DNA of 64,000 nt, from assembly GCA_016808115.1 (NCBI GenBank), contig JAEQBH010009496.1, forward strand, positions 20,273 to 84,272. Reading direction: 5' to 3'. This DNA is from Tetrastigma voinierianum. Taxonomy: Eukaryota; Streptophyta; Magnoliopsida; Vitales; Vitaceae. The translations under genes were made by a program, and so were the position numbers. The notes beneath the pieces were generated by a model. It had not been told where the DNA came from. It saw only the letters and a list, made by a program, of their open reading frames with translations, and made no database searches. This document shows positions 24,886 to 37,869 of the stretch, in pieces (within the stretch, counting starts at the first letter, position 1; each line of letters starts with the position of its first letter).

Positions 24886-25526
24886 ATGGGTATGCGAATA
24901 CCTAGGGGCTCGGGTTTGGGTATCCATAAGTTTAGTCCTGACCTGGCTTCACGGCTTGGTATCGAGCTTAGATACACGAGGTACCCTAGGGCTTGGGGAC
25001 TTAGGCTTAAACCCAGCGGTCTTAAGCGTATCAAACTTAGGTAAAATGAAAACACAAGGAGATGGGGACTTGGGCTTAGGCCATAGTCATTAAAGTGTAA
25101 GAACATCACAGCATTATAGCTCGATGTTGGATACTAGGGTTATAGCTTAGTATTAGTAAGTTAGGTATGTGATTACCTAGGAAATCACTGGACAGGATTA
25201 GAACACTGCATGCATTATGTTTGATGTGTGATTGGTGTGTATAACATGAGTGATGTGTGATCATGTGTTGTATGGATTGTGTGTTTTATGTGTGTTATGT
25301 ATTTGTATGCTTGGTGAGTAGCATAGGAAAAATGTTGAACTAAGTCGGGAAAAAGGTAACCTTGAGTGTTAATTTGGAAAAATGGTCCATAATTAAAAAA
25401 ATGATGAGAAAGGAAATATTTTTCTAAGGTTTTTACGAGTGTGTAAAGCGAGAAGAAATAAATAAAATAATTAAACAAATTTATTGGGTGTCTTTGGGAA
25501 AATGAAAAAATAAAAATAAATAAATA

Positions 25527-25530
<4 letters not shown>

Positions 25531-25559
<29 letters not shown>
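25531..25559. repeat. (AT)n microsatellite
   Basis: About 14 AT units preceded by 'taaataaataaa', in the untranslated leader of the inner gypsy element. Confidence 0.9.
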
Positions 25560-25561
<2 letters not shown>

Positions 25562-25655
25562 AGTAATTTTCGATGCTTGGTGTGTGAAAAAAAATGAAGG
25601 AAAAAAAAGAAAAAGAAAAAACAAGCGGAACTTTGGAATGGGTTCTTGACTAGAA

Positions 25656-25910
25656 TCACGATACAATGAATTGTATACGTGACATATGACTATGGCGTGC
25701 GGAGTTAGGTACGGGGAGCGTAATCACGATGTCGAGTTTAATATCGTGATAGGCGTAGCTTGACCGTGAGTGTGTCCGCATTCTGTCGTTTGTATCGTGA
25801 CAAAATGGATTAAGCGGGTGGATTTGTCACGATACGGTTTTGTATCTGATAAGCGGACAATGAGGAAATCTTCTTGAGAAAGTGTCACGATCTGTCGATT
25901 AATATCGTGA
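25656..25910 (+). repeat. Inverted TCACGAT / ATCGTGA repeats in the leader of the inner gypsy
   Basis: Units of ~75-85 bp carry 'tcacgat' or its complement 'atcgtga': tcacgat at 25,656, 25,724, 25,827 and 25,885; atcgtga at 25,743, 25,794 and 25,904. Two pairs (25,724/25,743 and 25,885/25,904) flank about 12 bases and would form hairpins. They lie between primer site and gag, the untranslated leader of the element. Confidence 0.75.
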
Positions 25911-26439
25911 TAAGGGCGAGCTTGGCGTGGTTGTGTCGCGATCGCGCGACACGGCGAAAAGCTCTTGCGACATAGTGTAAAGGAGCAGCTGGGGTGCGCC
26001 GTGTGCGACGCAATATAGCGCCCGGGCTGCGACACGTGAGACGGAGACCTACGACAAGAGCGCGGTGTGCGCGCACGGTCTTGTAGGGGAGTTTAGGCGG
26101 TCTTACTGCTTGTGCATGACCTAGTTTTGGACTCAATACTGCTTGTTTTTAGTCCTTTGTTTGGACCCTTTGTTCATAAGAAGCATTGTTCACAAGATTT
26201 AAAAAAAAAATAGAAATAAAATAAATTAAAATCAAAACAAATGAAATAAAATCTTTTAAAAATAAAATTTTCTAAAATAAAATTTTTGTTGTTGATTTTG
26301 ATTTAATATATGAAATTATGACCTTGCATTACCATAGAATGCATGGAAGTTATGTATAAGGAAATATTTTACGTATGAATAGTGTCTTGGGGCGTGTTTA
26401 TGCCTTAGAATCTTGCATTGAGATTAACTTGCTATTTGA

Positions 26440-29400
26440 CATGTGTAGATGGCTGGTGGCGAGGGCGTAGAGCGTCCACGGGGGTGCCATTAGGGCTTGC
26501 TGATGTTGACCGGCTGAGACATTTGTTGAAATTTATAGGTATTGCATTCTTCTTGTGCACGGGCAGTGTAGCGGTAGCGGGTCAGAGTAACCTCCGAGGT
26601 TTAGGAGCACGTCATCCTCAGAGCATTCACGGGAGGAGATCCAGGTAGTGGTAGACCATTGGTTCATGCGGTCGAAGGTGTTAGAAATTTATGGAATTCC
26701 TGCGGCATGAGATCATTAGGCTACGTTCCATCCCAGAGGTGAGGCCCAGTATAGATGGAATTAGGTAAAGACCTCTAGAGACCTAGAGGTAGCATGGGCG
26801 GTTCGGGAGGCTGTTCATGGGTAGAAGTATTTACGAATGCTGGGTGTCAAGAAGCTCAGGGAGTTCCCTAGAGGCGCAGCGAGGTGATCTTATGATCGTT
26901 CTCTTCGTCAAGACTAGCACATTTTGATGATGATTCACATTGGCCACGAGGACATATCCAAAAGTGGGAGAATTCGAGAATAAGTGAGATTGTCCATTGA
27001 AGCTGAGATTCAGGACTTCGCCTGGGATATGGACTCATGGTTGGAACTGACCATGACCATAGAAAGAGATTCGAGGGATGCTTGGAGCCTTTCGGGATAC
27101 GGGTGTTAGTAGCAAGAGGAAGAGGTCGGTCTTCTTCTAGTTCGGGAAAGAAGCGGAGGGCTTCTAGGTCGAGGGGTTCGGGACCGCGGCCATCGGAGCG
27201 GGACGGATCAAAGTGCGTCGAGTTTTGAAGGCTGGATGGTGTGCTATCTGTTGCCGCGGCCCGGACATATAAGGAGAGGATTGCCCTATGGGCGGGGATC
27301 CCCAGGGTTACAGGGCGGCGCGAGTCCCGGTCGGCGGTAGGGGAGAGGGGATACGGTATGTTCCTCACCCAGCCCGATACGGGCCGGAGAAGCTGGTTGC
27401 GATCTCAAGGCTGCCACAGGCACCTCTCCAGTTACGAGCGGCTTGAGGCCATACTATGAGTGAGGTAGAGGCGGGGCCATGCGGGGGCGTTAGGGGTTCG
27501 GGCGTGTACCTTGGTGCTGCCCGGCGAGTGGCGAGATCAACAGTTCTCTGTAAGTGCGTTTTGCTGCTCGCCTATGGGCAAGAGTGTTATTTGATTACGG
27601 TGCATCGCATTTCATTTCATTCTTTGCATCGGTTGTGATAGAGTTGGAGCTTAAGTTTGGATTTTAGTGGAGCTGTGTGAGTTGCCACAGGGATTAGGGC
27701 GAGGATAGGGATGATATATCGAGGAGTTGCGGAGTTAAGTCTCGGGACTCCTCCACGATGGACTTGAGGATTATGGACATGTCGAGTTCGATGTCATCGC
27801 AGGGATGGTCAGTGGCAACCTGGGGAATGGATTATCGATTGTGAGGCGTAGAAGGTTACGCTACACAGAGGCTGAATTACTCGTGTTCTGTAATTCAGGA
27901 ATGAGCACGATGTTGCCCGAGACGATTATCGAGTCAGTGTTAGGAGACAGTTAAGCGGGTTGGCTAGCAAGCCTTACCTTAGAGGACGAGGTGAGATTGG
28001 ACATAGATCCTCGGTGGTTTGAGTCTGAGGCGTTTTAGGATGATACCAAGGTTGCCTCCACGGAGGTTGTAGACTTGGTATCGGTTACACCCCTAATACT
28101 TCACCGTCTCTGTGACTCATAGGATGGCACTAGTCGAAGTGCGGGAACTTCGAGTCCGACTACGCAAGCTATTGGACAAGGGTTCATTAGACCGACACTT
28201 CACCATGGGGCGCTGGTTACATTTGCGAAGAAGAATGAAGAACCGCCCATTTGTGCGTGATTACGAACCAGTTGAACAAGTTCCCGATCAAATTGGTACC
28301 CATTGGGGATTGACAACAATCCCGATCAGTTAGAGAGGGAGGCGCGTCTACTTCAGATGAGACGCCGCGCTTTGGTTACCATAGAAAGGGTTGAGAGACG
28401 AGATATCCACAGGGCGGAAGTTTGAATGGCGTTATGGGCACTTTGAGTTTGCGGTGATGCCCGCTGGATTGGCGAATCATGCGACATTCGCGGACCATCA
28501 TGCAGCAAGGTATTCCAACCTATCTAGATCGATTTGATGGCCGTGGATGACATTTTTGATCACTCCGCGATCGGAGTGGGAGCATGAGTATCATTTTGGG
28601 GATTGTTCTGATTTGTTGAGAGACCATGTTTGTAAGCGGGTTGACCAGATGCGGGGTTTTGGCTTCGAGGTGGGATTTTTGGGAACGCGTGGTGTCGGCC
28701 ATCGGGCGTGTCGAGTGGACCGGAGAAGGTGAGGCGTGATGAGTTAGGAAAAGCGAAGTTAGTCTTAAAGATATCTGGTTTCTTGGGATTGGCTGGGTAC
28801 TACGGGAGATTCATTTGAGAGTTCTCCAGGTCGCCTTTATGGCGAGATTGACCGGAAGGAGTCGAGGATTTGATTGGGATGACGATGCGGAGGCATTCTA
28901 GGAGTTGAGGAGGAGGCTTACTCCAGCTCCTATATTGATAGTCTCGGACAGAGGACAAGGGTACACAGTGTATTGTGATGCCTCGAGCGGTGAGATGTGT
29001 TTGATGCAGTCGAGAGGATGGTAGCTTATGGTTCCCTTGATTGAAGAATCATCAGGTAAAAATTGCACGGCCCTTGGTGGTGGCGAAAGTGAAGTGCTGC
29101 CTTGATTTGGCGCCACTACTTATGCGAGAAGTTCGAGTGTGCTCAGGACCATAAAAGTCGAAGTATATTTCCTGACGGGACCTCATTAGCAGAGGCCATG
29201 AGATGGATGGAGTTCCTAGAGGATTGAACTTCACTTTGCATTACCATCCTAGTAAGGCAAATGTAGTGCTGATCTTTCAGTAGGAAGTCATGAGAGCGTT
29301 CGGCTAGTATAGCTTCTCGGGGAGTGGTGGATGCTTTTTCCGAGGCGTGGGACCGGGTTTCAGTTCCCCAGTCTAATAACCCAGGCTCGAGTGCGTTAGG

Positions 29401-30745
29401 GGAGTTTAGTAGCTGATCTCATTGACGAGTGATCGAATCCAGGGCGGGGCGCAAGATAATTATCCATCATGGACCAGTCTGATCGATCTGAGTGATGAGG
29501 CTAGACCATTCCGTAGATGGTAGTCTTGGTATAGAGGGACGGGTAGTGGTTCCCGGTTGGCCAGATTTGAAAGGAGATTCTTAGAGTTTCAACGCTCTCG
29601 ATTTGCCGTGCATCAGTGTACGAATGTACCCGGGATCTTCGTCGCGATGTCTGGCGGATGAAGAAGTACGTGGGGACTTTGTTCGACGATGTCTTACGTG
29701 TCGATAGGTTGGGTGAGCACGAAGCGTGGGACTCGCCGGCCATTGGAGGTGGCGAGTGGAAGTGAGCGCGTCACGGTGGATTTTGTGACCCACTTGCCAC
29801 GGGCTGCAAAGGAATAGCGCGGTATGGGTGTCGTGGACCGACTCATAAATGGCTATTTTGCCGTCCCAGATAGCCTTCACATTGGAAGATTACGCCGATT
29901 GTATATGCGAGAGATAGTCGGGTTACATGGAAATGCAGGTATCCATAGTGTCGGATAGGGACTCAAGGTTTATAGCGCACTTTTGGAAGAGTTTCCAAAA
30001 GGATATGGGCACCACGACCATAGTACGACTTTCCACCCGTAGACCGGATGAGTCGGTCACGAGGCTATATACAGGTGTTAGAGGGACATCTGCAAGCATC
30101 GTCTGAATCATAAGGAGTAGATTTGGGAAGAGCACTTACCCTTAGTGGAATTACGCTCTGACAACGGTTACCGGTAGTACTCTGGATGACCATATGAGGC
30201 ATTGTATGAGAGACCATGTAGATCAATACGTTATGTTGGACCAAAGGTGGGAAGAGCTCCATCACTAGTCCGTCACGATTAGAGACACCTCAGAAGATGA
30301 AGCGATGCGGTGTCTTCCTCACGGCTCAGGCCGCGAAGGATATCTGGATGTATGGCGGTCGACCACTTAGGTTCGAGGTTGGGGATCACGTCTTCTTGAA
30401 GGTGATGCCTAAAATATGAGTGGTTAGGTTCGGCAAGTGAGGGAAGTTATCGCCGAGGTTTATTGGGCCCTTCGAGATACTCGAGAGGGTAGGCGCGTGG
30501 CGTGCCGGTTGGCATTGCAATGACATGTCGGAGGGTGTCACGGTATTTCAACGTCTCCATGCTCCGAAGGTACACTCCAGATCCAGCTCATGTAGTGGAT
30601 TGGGGAGAGATTGAGGTTGACACGGATGGGACTAGCCGAGGAGGGACCATCTTGACTAGTGAGGGTGTTATGGGCTTGCCGTGGAGTAGAGGAGTCAGCG
30701 TGGGAGGCGCGAGGGCCTTGATCGCAGATCATCGCCTTGTTTAGG
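26440..30745 (+). pseudogene. Gag-pol of the inner gypsy element, frame-broken
   Basis: Gag would start near 26,448 after the leader. The protease/RT junction lies around 27,780-28,100. RT starts in one clear frame at 28,112 ('HRMALVEVRELRVRLRKLLD'). The catalytic region near 28,545 reads as 'VDDIF' (from the usual V/IDDIL), then 'SEWEHEYHF'. The RT-RNase H linker follows at 28,780 ('FLGLAGYYGRFI'). RNase H appears at 28,860-28,990 ('DWDDDAEAF', 'YTVYCDAS'). Integrase is badly broken over 29,450-30,300. The end (30,380-30,745) keeps 'FNVSMLRRYTPDPAHVVDWG', the chromovirus pol tail. Stops and frameshifts occur throughout, so no functional polyprotein is possible as written. Confidence 0.85.
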
Positions 30746-30878
30746 GATGAAGGTCGTGGTTTAGTCGTTTAATACCTAAACCAGCTAGTTTACTACATGG
30801 TATAGTGCACGTTGCATATGCATGTGTGTTTCGTAGTGATTGTCTGAATTTCGGGCTGAAATTCCTTGTAAAGAGAAA

Positions 30879-32670
30879 TGTAAGACTCGAGAAAATTCCA
30901 ATTTTTATGAAAAAGCAAAAGCGGTCATTTAATTAAAAACCCGAAAATTTTCTAAAGATCTCGAGGATGATGAAACGGATTTCACCTTTGGAATCGTCTC
31001 GCAAAATCCTAGCTACCACGTCCCTAAATTTAAATTCGAATTAAAGGGCGATCGAAATTTCTTGCGTTTCAGCCTTAGAATATCGGGTCCGTCAAACGAC
31101 ATGAGATGTAACAAAAATTAAGCACATATGTGTACTCATGTGACACATGTTTTCATGATTAGAGATGATGGAAATGGAATGGCTAGATTGTGCAAGTGTC
31201 AATCTAGAAAAATGGGGCATGCAGTGGAATTATGAAATTTTTAATGAGATAATAAAATGAAATTTGGAATAGTGGTCATCTCCTACGTTTGAAAATCCAA
31301 AAAGGTGCAGGGAGAGGGAGATCGTAAGCGGTTTGTTTTTTAGAGAGAGAGAGCATCGCCTGCAGGATTTATTGCGTCGGACCGTCGGTTTCGACGGAGA
31401 CGAAAGAGAAGTTGCTCTATCGCGGCGAGGACTTCTGGCGTGGGCACTAATTTGGTGGAGTTCCCGACAACTCGAGTGAGGATCTTTTCTTGCCGTAATT
31501 TAATCCTTGTTTAAGAACCATGAAATGGTTAGGAGCGTTTGAGACTTGTTTTAGCCGTAAACTCTGATTATAAAATCGCAGACAGTGGAGAAAATTCCTG
31601 TGCGTGTGGTCATGAAACGGTAACCCGAGGGTTACACACTATTCGTGATGCATAATGCGTAGAATGTTTTGCGTGAATTTTATATTGAGTGATTGAAAAT
31701 GAATTCTTGTGTTTGCTAATTAACCCGTGAGCTAATTTTGAACTATTGTGATGTGAATTTAATAACATGATTTGTGTGGATTAATTATGTTGATATATAT
31801 ATGTTTTATATATTAGTATGAGTTTATTGGAATTAACATCATGCATTTCTATGCACTAGACACCTAGTATATTGGGAGGGAGTGACATGAAATGAAACAA
31901 AAAGTAAAGAAATTGTTTGTGAAGGAATTTCAAAGAAGATTTTCCGAAGAATTATGTTGGGAGATTGTCAAACAATTCAAATCGAACTATGAATTGTTTG
32001 GAGTTATAATGGTCACTCAAAGGGTTGTCGATATTTTCAGGCTTCGGTGGTGTGTTTTTCAGAACAAAAATCTTTTGTTTTGAAAGCGTGATTTCTCGCG
32101 TCGGCTTGGGCATATGTGGGGGGAGTCGGTGAGGAATCGGGACACGGGATCGGTCCTTATAGACATTCGAGTGAGTTCATATAATTACTTGAATGTGTTT
32201 GTTTTACCATGCATGTGCACTTGGTGGGGAGTAACCCATGTAGGAAATTATCTCTCTTTGGGCTTTGCTCGCTGTCGGATCACCATTTTCGGTGCGAGGA
32301 GCGTCGGAAGGCGGCGGTAATTGAGGAAAGCCGGGCTGTGGCTGTGAATTTGTATAACATGTATTATAATTGTAAGATTTTAATGTATATGTTGGTATTA
32401 AGAGTAATAACTCTTGGTATGGTATATAGTTAGTATATTTTGTGATATTGATCTGAGGGCCCAGTGGCCATTATTTCTTATTTTCTTTCGACTTTGTAAA
32501 CCTGGCTGGTCATTGATTATTGGGACGGGTTGTACCTTGGGTAGAGCTCCGGGTACAAAGGAGACTCACCGCTCGATTTTTACGTGGTGGTGTCGGGTTA
32601 GAGCATTCATGGCATCTTCCGCGGGTTGGCGGGTTGTCCAGCAGGACCCCGAGGAATGAGTCACCGCAGA
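30879..32670 (+). repeat. 3' LTR of inner gypsy element
   Basis: The 1,792 bp uninterrupted partner of the 5' LTR, with TG...CA ends. It shows many small indels relative to the 5' copy. Confidence 0.85.
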
Positions 32671-33060
32671 CGAGTCATTTGCTGCGTCATCCGGACTTTT
32701 AAGTTGGCCATTTAAGATTATCTTCACCAAGACCCGAGCAGGTCATTTCTTTGCGCCATTTGGAATTTTAAGTTGACCGGTTAGAAGTTATCTTTACCGG
32801 GTCGGACAAGTCATTTTACTACACCATCCGAACTTTTAAGTTGGTATTTAAATTATCTTTACGGTCGAGACCAGGTCATTTCTTTACGCCATTCGAACTT
32901 TTAAAGTGTGATTAGAAGTTATCTTCTGGTAGAGACGAGGGTCATTTCTTCTTTCATCCAGGACTTTTAAAGTTGTGGCTAGAAGTTATCTTTACGAGGC
33001 CGGATAAGTCCCTAATTTAACTGCCCACATGCGGACTTTTAAGTGTTGATCATAAGAGAA
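32671..33060 (-). repeat. Element B tandem repeat, right part
   Basis: Five to six degenerate ~65 bp units continue the array interrupted at 19,044: 'gtcatttctttgcgccattt', 'ggacttttaagttgac', 'ggttagaagttatctttacc'. Flanks of the inner element ('ccgggccagat' on the left, 'gacgagtcattt' on the right) fit one split unit. Confidence 0.85.
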
Positions 33061-33099
33061 AAAGCCGAACATCTATGCATTGACATTGAATCATTCTTT

Positions 33100-36000
33100 A
33101 TTAAATAATACCTCTTAAGATGTGTGCATTCCACGTACAAATCTGGGAGTCCTATCAAGCTTGTCTAAAATTAAGCCCCCGGATTCCCGGCTCGTGTTAT
33201 AAGATATGGTCCTTCCCAGTTTGATTGGAACTTTCCTGCGGTTAGGTTGATCATTCACTTCTCTTCTTAGCCGTCGAGTTAGAATCTTTGAGAGCTTAAT
33301 CCATTTATTGAATCTTTCAATCGGTCTTTGTGGTAGGATTAACTGTAAGGATGACTCGACTCGTAATTCATAGACTATCGAAACTCCTTGATCATTAATT
33401 ATGTACTCCTCTGAAGTCATTTATGGATGTTGACATACCAATTTCCAGTGGGATGATACTTCCATTCATATTGATTGTGACAGGAGACATGCGGTGGGTT
33501 TCTGAGGCGGTGGTTGCCATCGGCAGGAGTACCACAGGGTTCATCCACCCATTTTACTGCGAATCAATCCTTTTTAGGGCCGTTATCGAGTTTGTTGAGG
33601 CCTTTGCCGGGCCATTGCTTTGAGTACTTAAGTGGAAATGTCATTACTATCTACAATTCACGACATTTAATCGATTGATATCAGAAATTGAGACCGGTTG
33701 TCAAAATAGTGGTTGAGATGCCCAGTATTTATAATATTATCTTGAGATATTGTTTTGACATCCAGGTCTTTAATTGGGAGAATGCTTGGCCTCTGATCTA
33801 CTTGCTAAATAATCATGGCCATATGTCCTTCTTTTAAGTTTTGGTATTGGTAGTGGTCAGTATAGTCATTATCAGGGCGGTGAATAGAGTCCCGGTCTTG
33901 CCAGGTGATTTAGGGATGAGGAAGCGAAGTGCCAGTAGTGATCACGCTATTATGTGGGTGCTCCAACTTTGTAGTCAGCCAATATTCCCTTAGTATGTTC
34001 AATTAATTTAGGTTCTGCAGCTAGGGTGATTTATGCATGTTCCTTCATACGACTCCCGGCTAGCACGTAATAGCGCTGATGGGTGTCGGGCCTTTTTGAT
34101 ACCAAGCACGAGGAGCCCATTTGAAACGAGTTGCCCATCGATCAAAATCCATTTTTGATTTGAAACATGGGCCTTGTCCCTCGTGGGAGTTGTCTTGTGC
34201 TTAGGCTACATTGATGGGTCCATCTGGGTGGGGTCCTTGTCTGCTTGGTTACTAGGGATGCAGTTGAGAGACTGGTGATGTAAAATGGCGAGAAATGGTT
34301 TGGTGATTTGGTGAAACGCCCCACGGCCAATGTCTGCCTATTAAGTCCACAGGGACGTGCTCCAGTTCAAACCGCGGAGGCTGTTGCGTTGTTTTTGCAC
34401 GAGGCGTTTCGCCATTAAGGTCTCGGGTTTCGAATTCTTTGTTAGCGGGGTGGGGTTAGTTAATACGGCCGATGAGGTGCACACAGGAAGTAAAATGAAA
34501 TTTCTTAGCCGCTATCAGGAGGGCTAAGGTGCTTTACTTTCAAGATGATCTTCTCACGGTTTACTTGCATCGGCTAAGGACTGTTTGATAAAGAACACGG
34601 GTCCTTTCTTCCAGTCTTCATTCTCTTTGAACGATTGACATACTGCTGTATCTAAGGCTGCGAGGTAAGCGAACCGAGTTTCAGGTGTCGGGACACGAGG
34701 ATCGGGGTTGGCTAATCTGCTGATCCTAAGTAAAAGGCCCGATCCTCTTGGTTCATCAGACCGACTAGCTCCTCTTAGGGTGGCTAAAGGGGCTTTAGCG
34801 ATGCAATGATGGGAAATAAATGCGTCCCGAGGCGGGTTAATCGATTAAGTGGTTGTTGTACTTCGCACCTGGGAGCTAAATTTGGGACTCTAGAGATAAC
34901 TACATTAGGAAGGAGTTGGCCTCTATCCCCCTCTATCATCATAGGCAAGAGCAGTCACGTGCTGCTAACCTCGAATCTTTGCTGCTTTGCAGGGTTCAGC
35001 TTCATACCATAGGTTCTGAGGAGGTCAAATACCTATTGCAAATGGTTAGTGTGATTCGAGCGCTCCTGGGACTTTATCAACATATCATCTATATATACTT
35101 CCATAGCGTCAGGCGGGTACATGGGGATTTGGTGATGGCTAGGAGGAATGCATCTAGAATAATAACTTATTCCATGCCCGACTTAATGCGTCTGACAAAT
35201 TTGATCGATACGAGGCGGAGAAGCTATCCCATGGGACATGCGTCGTTAAGATCCGTGTAGTCACACACACCGCCACTTGCCTCCTTTTTTAGGAACTACT
35301 ACCACATTAGCAAGCCATTCCGTTTTGCCTGCGATAAACCTGACCTTTAAAATTATTTACTTGCTGAATGGTAGCGTCCCGGGTGGGAAGCACGTACTCT
35401 ACTAGAATGGGTTGGGCGGATGGGAGGATGTTAAACTTGTGGGAGGCGTTCACAGGGTTTATCCACATCATGTACGCATAGTTCAGGCGAATCAGTGGTT
35501 GCGGAGTTGCTTTGTTGCAGCTAGGCCTTCTTTTTAATTAGGAGGCCCCGAGGCTGAAATAGGTACACTGTCCTTCATGGCATTCTCTCAGTTTGCATAG
35601 GGTCTTCGGTAGTGTTCCTTGATATTACGAAGCGTGGCTTTCGGATGATGACCTTAAATTGCACCATGAAGATCGGTGACCATTGGGGACGAGCTATCGG
35701 GTTCTTTATCTTTTTCGCACTCGTGAACTGACAGCTGATAACACTAATGAGTTGCTAATTTTCTACCTTGAAGGTCAACTTGCCTGGATGCAGTTAGATA
35801 GCTGATAGTTTGGTGGTAGTTGAGAGTACTTTCATAGCATGCAGCGGTCGGCCACGATAGCATTTAATACAGCCCAGATCTTGACACTTCAAAAAACCTT
35901 TTCTTGAGTTATTGGTCTGCCTTGACAAGAGGCAGTACCACTTATTGTTAAGCGTGTTGGAGCCCATTGAATCGGATAAACTCATTGAGTACAAAGACAG

Positions 36001-37150
36001 CGGCGGGACTTTCATGTGTGGGCGGGAGGTGTGTTCGACTCTGTGCAGATTGTTAGAACACTATACATCAAATTGTTAATACATAAGGGTGTGAACAAGT
36101 GCATCCTGTAATGGGGAGTGGCAGTGCGGGTCGGATCTATAAGGAAAGGATACAAGGCCATCGATCGGGTGACGTCGTGTTGCTTTCTAGATTATTGATA
36201 GTGTTTACAATCGGCTTTGATTGAGGACGCGCGGAGCATTTTTATCTTCCTCTTAATTTGGTATTGATTTATCTATGGGCCTCGATATCAAGTTGATGGT
36301 AGTTTTCATTTCACGGCGAATGCCGGCGTGAAACTTGACTCTATTAGATAGAGCGTTTGAAATTTGTGCGGGTTAGCTCTAAATAGACCTTAGGTGCCAC
36401 ACTCGGATTGATTTCTGATGTAGACGAAGCCTTGGCATTGGTCGTTTCATGGTCGTGGTCCCTATAGGTAGTCACAACTCCAGTGACTGTTCGCGTTAGT
36501 AAGGTTCGCCGCGGCGAAAACGGTCTCGCTTCGGGGTGATCCGGATGAGGGAAGCGGTGGTGAAGCGGGAGATGTTGAGGGTGGGTGGAGGATCTCTTTT
36601 CTTTTACCGCCTGCTCTTGGGACCTTGGCTGCGCCGCTCTTTAACAGTGACTCTTTGTAGTTAGTTTATGCGCTCTGCCGGGTGCTCATTACCGTTTTGC
36701 GGTAGCTCGGATATTATCCTCAGTGGAGTATTTGTCTAGTCTGAGTTCTTCCATCGTGGCAGGTGGTCGAGGAAAGGACTAGAAGAAAATTGGTGACCCA
36801 GCTTAACCCCAGTTATCTGTTGCATCCATATTATAGGTATCAATTTCTTTGAGCGGCTTGTCAGTCTTCGGAGTGAAGTCGGATGGACTGGTATCTGCAG
36901 TGGATTGGAGCGAGTTGATGTTTCCCTTACATGGCAGACTGTCTTGAGTGAATCGACCCATGGTCGCGAATGAGTTTAGAGACCCTTTTGGGAGTTTATG
37001 GAACCAAGCTAAGGCGGGACCTTTCAGGCTAGCTGGGAATACTTTACAAAGGAGTCGATCGTTCCCGACGTTAAGGATCATTGCCTGGTTAAAGTACAAC
37101 ATATGATCATACGGATCAAAGAGTACATTTGTACATATGAAAGCGGTAAA
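33100..37150 (-). pseudogene. Gag-pol of element B (Tat type), frame-broken and partly deleted
   Basis: On the minus strand, gag is clearest at 37,102-36,803 ('ILNVGNDRLLCKVFPASLKG', 'ALAWFHKLPKGS'), the retrotransposon gag domain. RT appears from about 35,340 down: 'WLANVVVVPKKGGKWRVC', 'YTDLNDACP', 'MEVYIDDM' and 'YGMKLNPAK'. The catalytic YIDD box is visible, but roughly 40-50 residues between the LNDACP and YIDD motifs are compressed or missing. RNase H-like sequence lies around 34,700-34,000 and the integrase end around 33,700-33,100. The short 'N-D-A-C-P' and 'Y-I-D-D-M' forms fit the Tat/Athila side of Ty3-gypsy. The copy is dead. Confidence 0.75.
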
Positions 37151-37869
37151 ATGACAGAAATGCTTGAAATATAGTCGAAAATATGTTGGCGCAAGGGAGA
37201 GCGTGTCATACGACCATGGACAAGAGGATAAAATGTTACATGCGCGAGAAGTGCCGACAGCAGCTGCAGCGAGAGGCGGCGAGAAGGCGGCAGAGCGGGT
37301 GTGCTGGGAAACTAGGGGGCCATGCTTGGCGAAATGAATATATATTAGGGGCCAATTCGACGGAGTTTCCCTGTATCTTTCTTTGCCTCTCTTGCGTTCG
37401 GTGGCGGCCTATCTTGTGGTGGCTGAGAGAGTCTCTTCTTGGATTCGACTTCGCAATGTGAGTGGTGAACTTCTGAGGAAGCAGGGGCGTCGAAGAATTA
37501 GTCATGTCTTGGGATGATCAGTGGTGTTCGGGTAGGGCAGGCCCTTTGTCATGTGCGCTCCCAGGTTAAGATACGGGTTGGGCAGCGCCTTGTGGGTTTT
37601 CGACCTCGTTGGTCTCCAAGCGGGCCTGTAGGCGCTCGTTCTCCTATTGTAAACGGTTTGCATGTTCACGTGATTTGGTATCCCCTGTGTAGCTGCTCTC
37701 TTCCCTCACCAGCCTCCATCTCTTACGCATGGTGGGCTTGGGTCTTCGATGGGGCTATAATTACAGGTTGCTAGACTGTGGTGACGAGACTCGCGGTGCG
37801 ATTGGGATGGCGAGAACTACTAAAACCTCGTGTAGCAGGAGATCAGGGCGGATGAACCCGGGCTCTCGC

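Larger units (their letters stand above)
19045..32670 (+). mobile_element. Inner Ty3-gypsy (chromovirus-type) LTR retrotransposon
   Basis: The LTRs start 'TGTAAGAC' at 19,045 and 30,879 and end 'CCGCA' at 24,868 and 32,670. Just after the 5' LTR, 24,873 reads 'TGGTATCCCGAGC', close to the initiator-Met primer binding site. Just before the 3' LTR is a purine run, 'aaagagaa'. The interior (24,869-30,878) encodes a broken gag-pol on the plus strand. The pol ends in motifs typical of Del/Tekay-type chromoviruses, although a chromodomain itself was not readable. The element sits inside a ~65 bp repeat unit of element B. Candidate 5 bp target copies (near 'cagat' and 'gacga') do not match exactly. 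Confidence 0.85.

Noticed and set aside
26868..27368. 166 aa minus-strand open frame in the inner gypsy
   Set aside because: It is opposite gag of a plus-strand element and has no known motif. GC-rich, Arg-rich gag regions often leave such long antisense frames.
37183..37461. 92 aa plus-strand open frame near the gag of element B
   Set aside because: No homology recognised; antisense to the leader/gag start of a minus-strand element.
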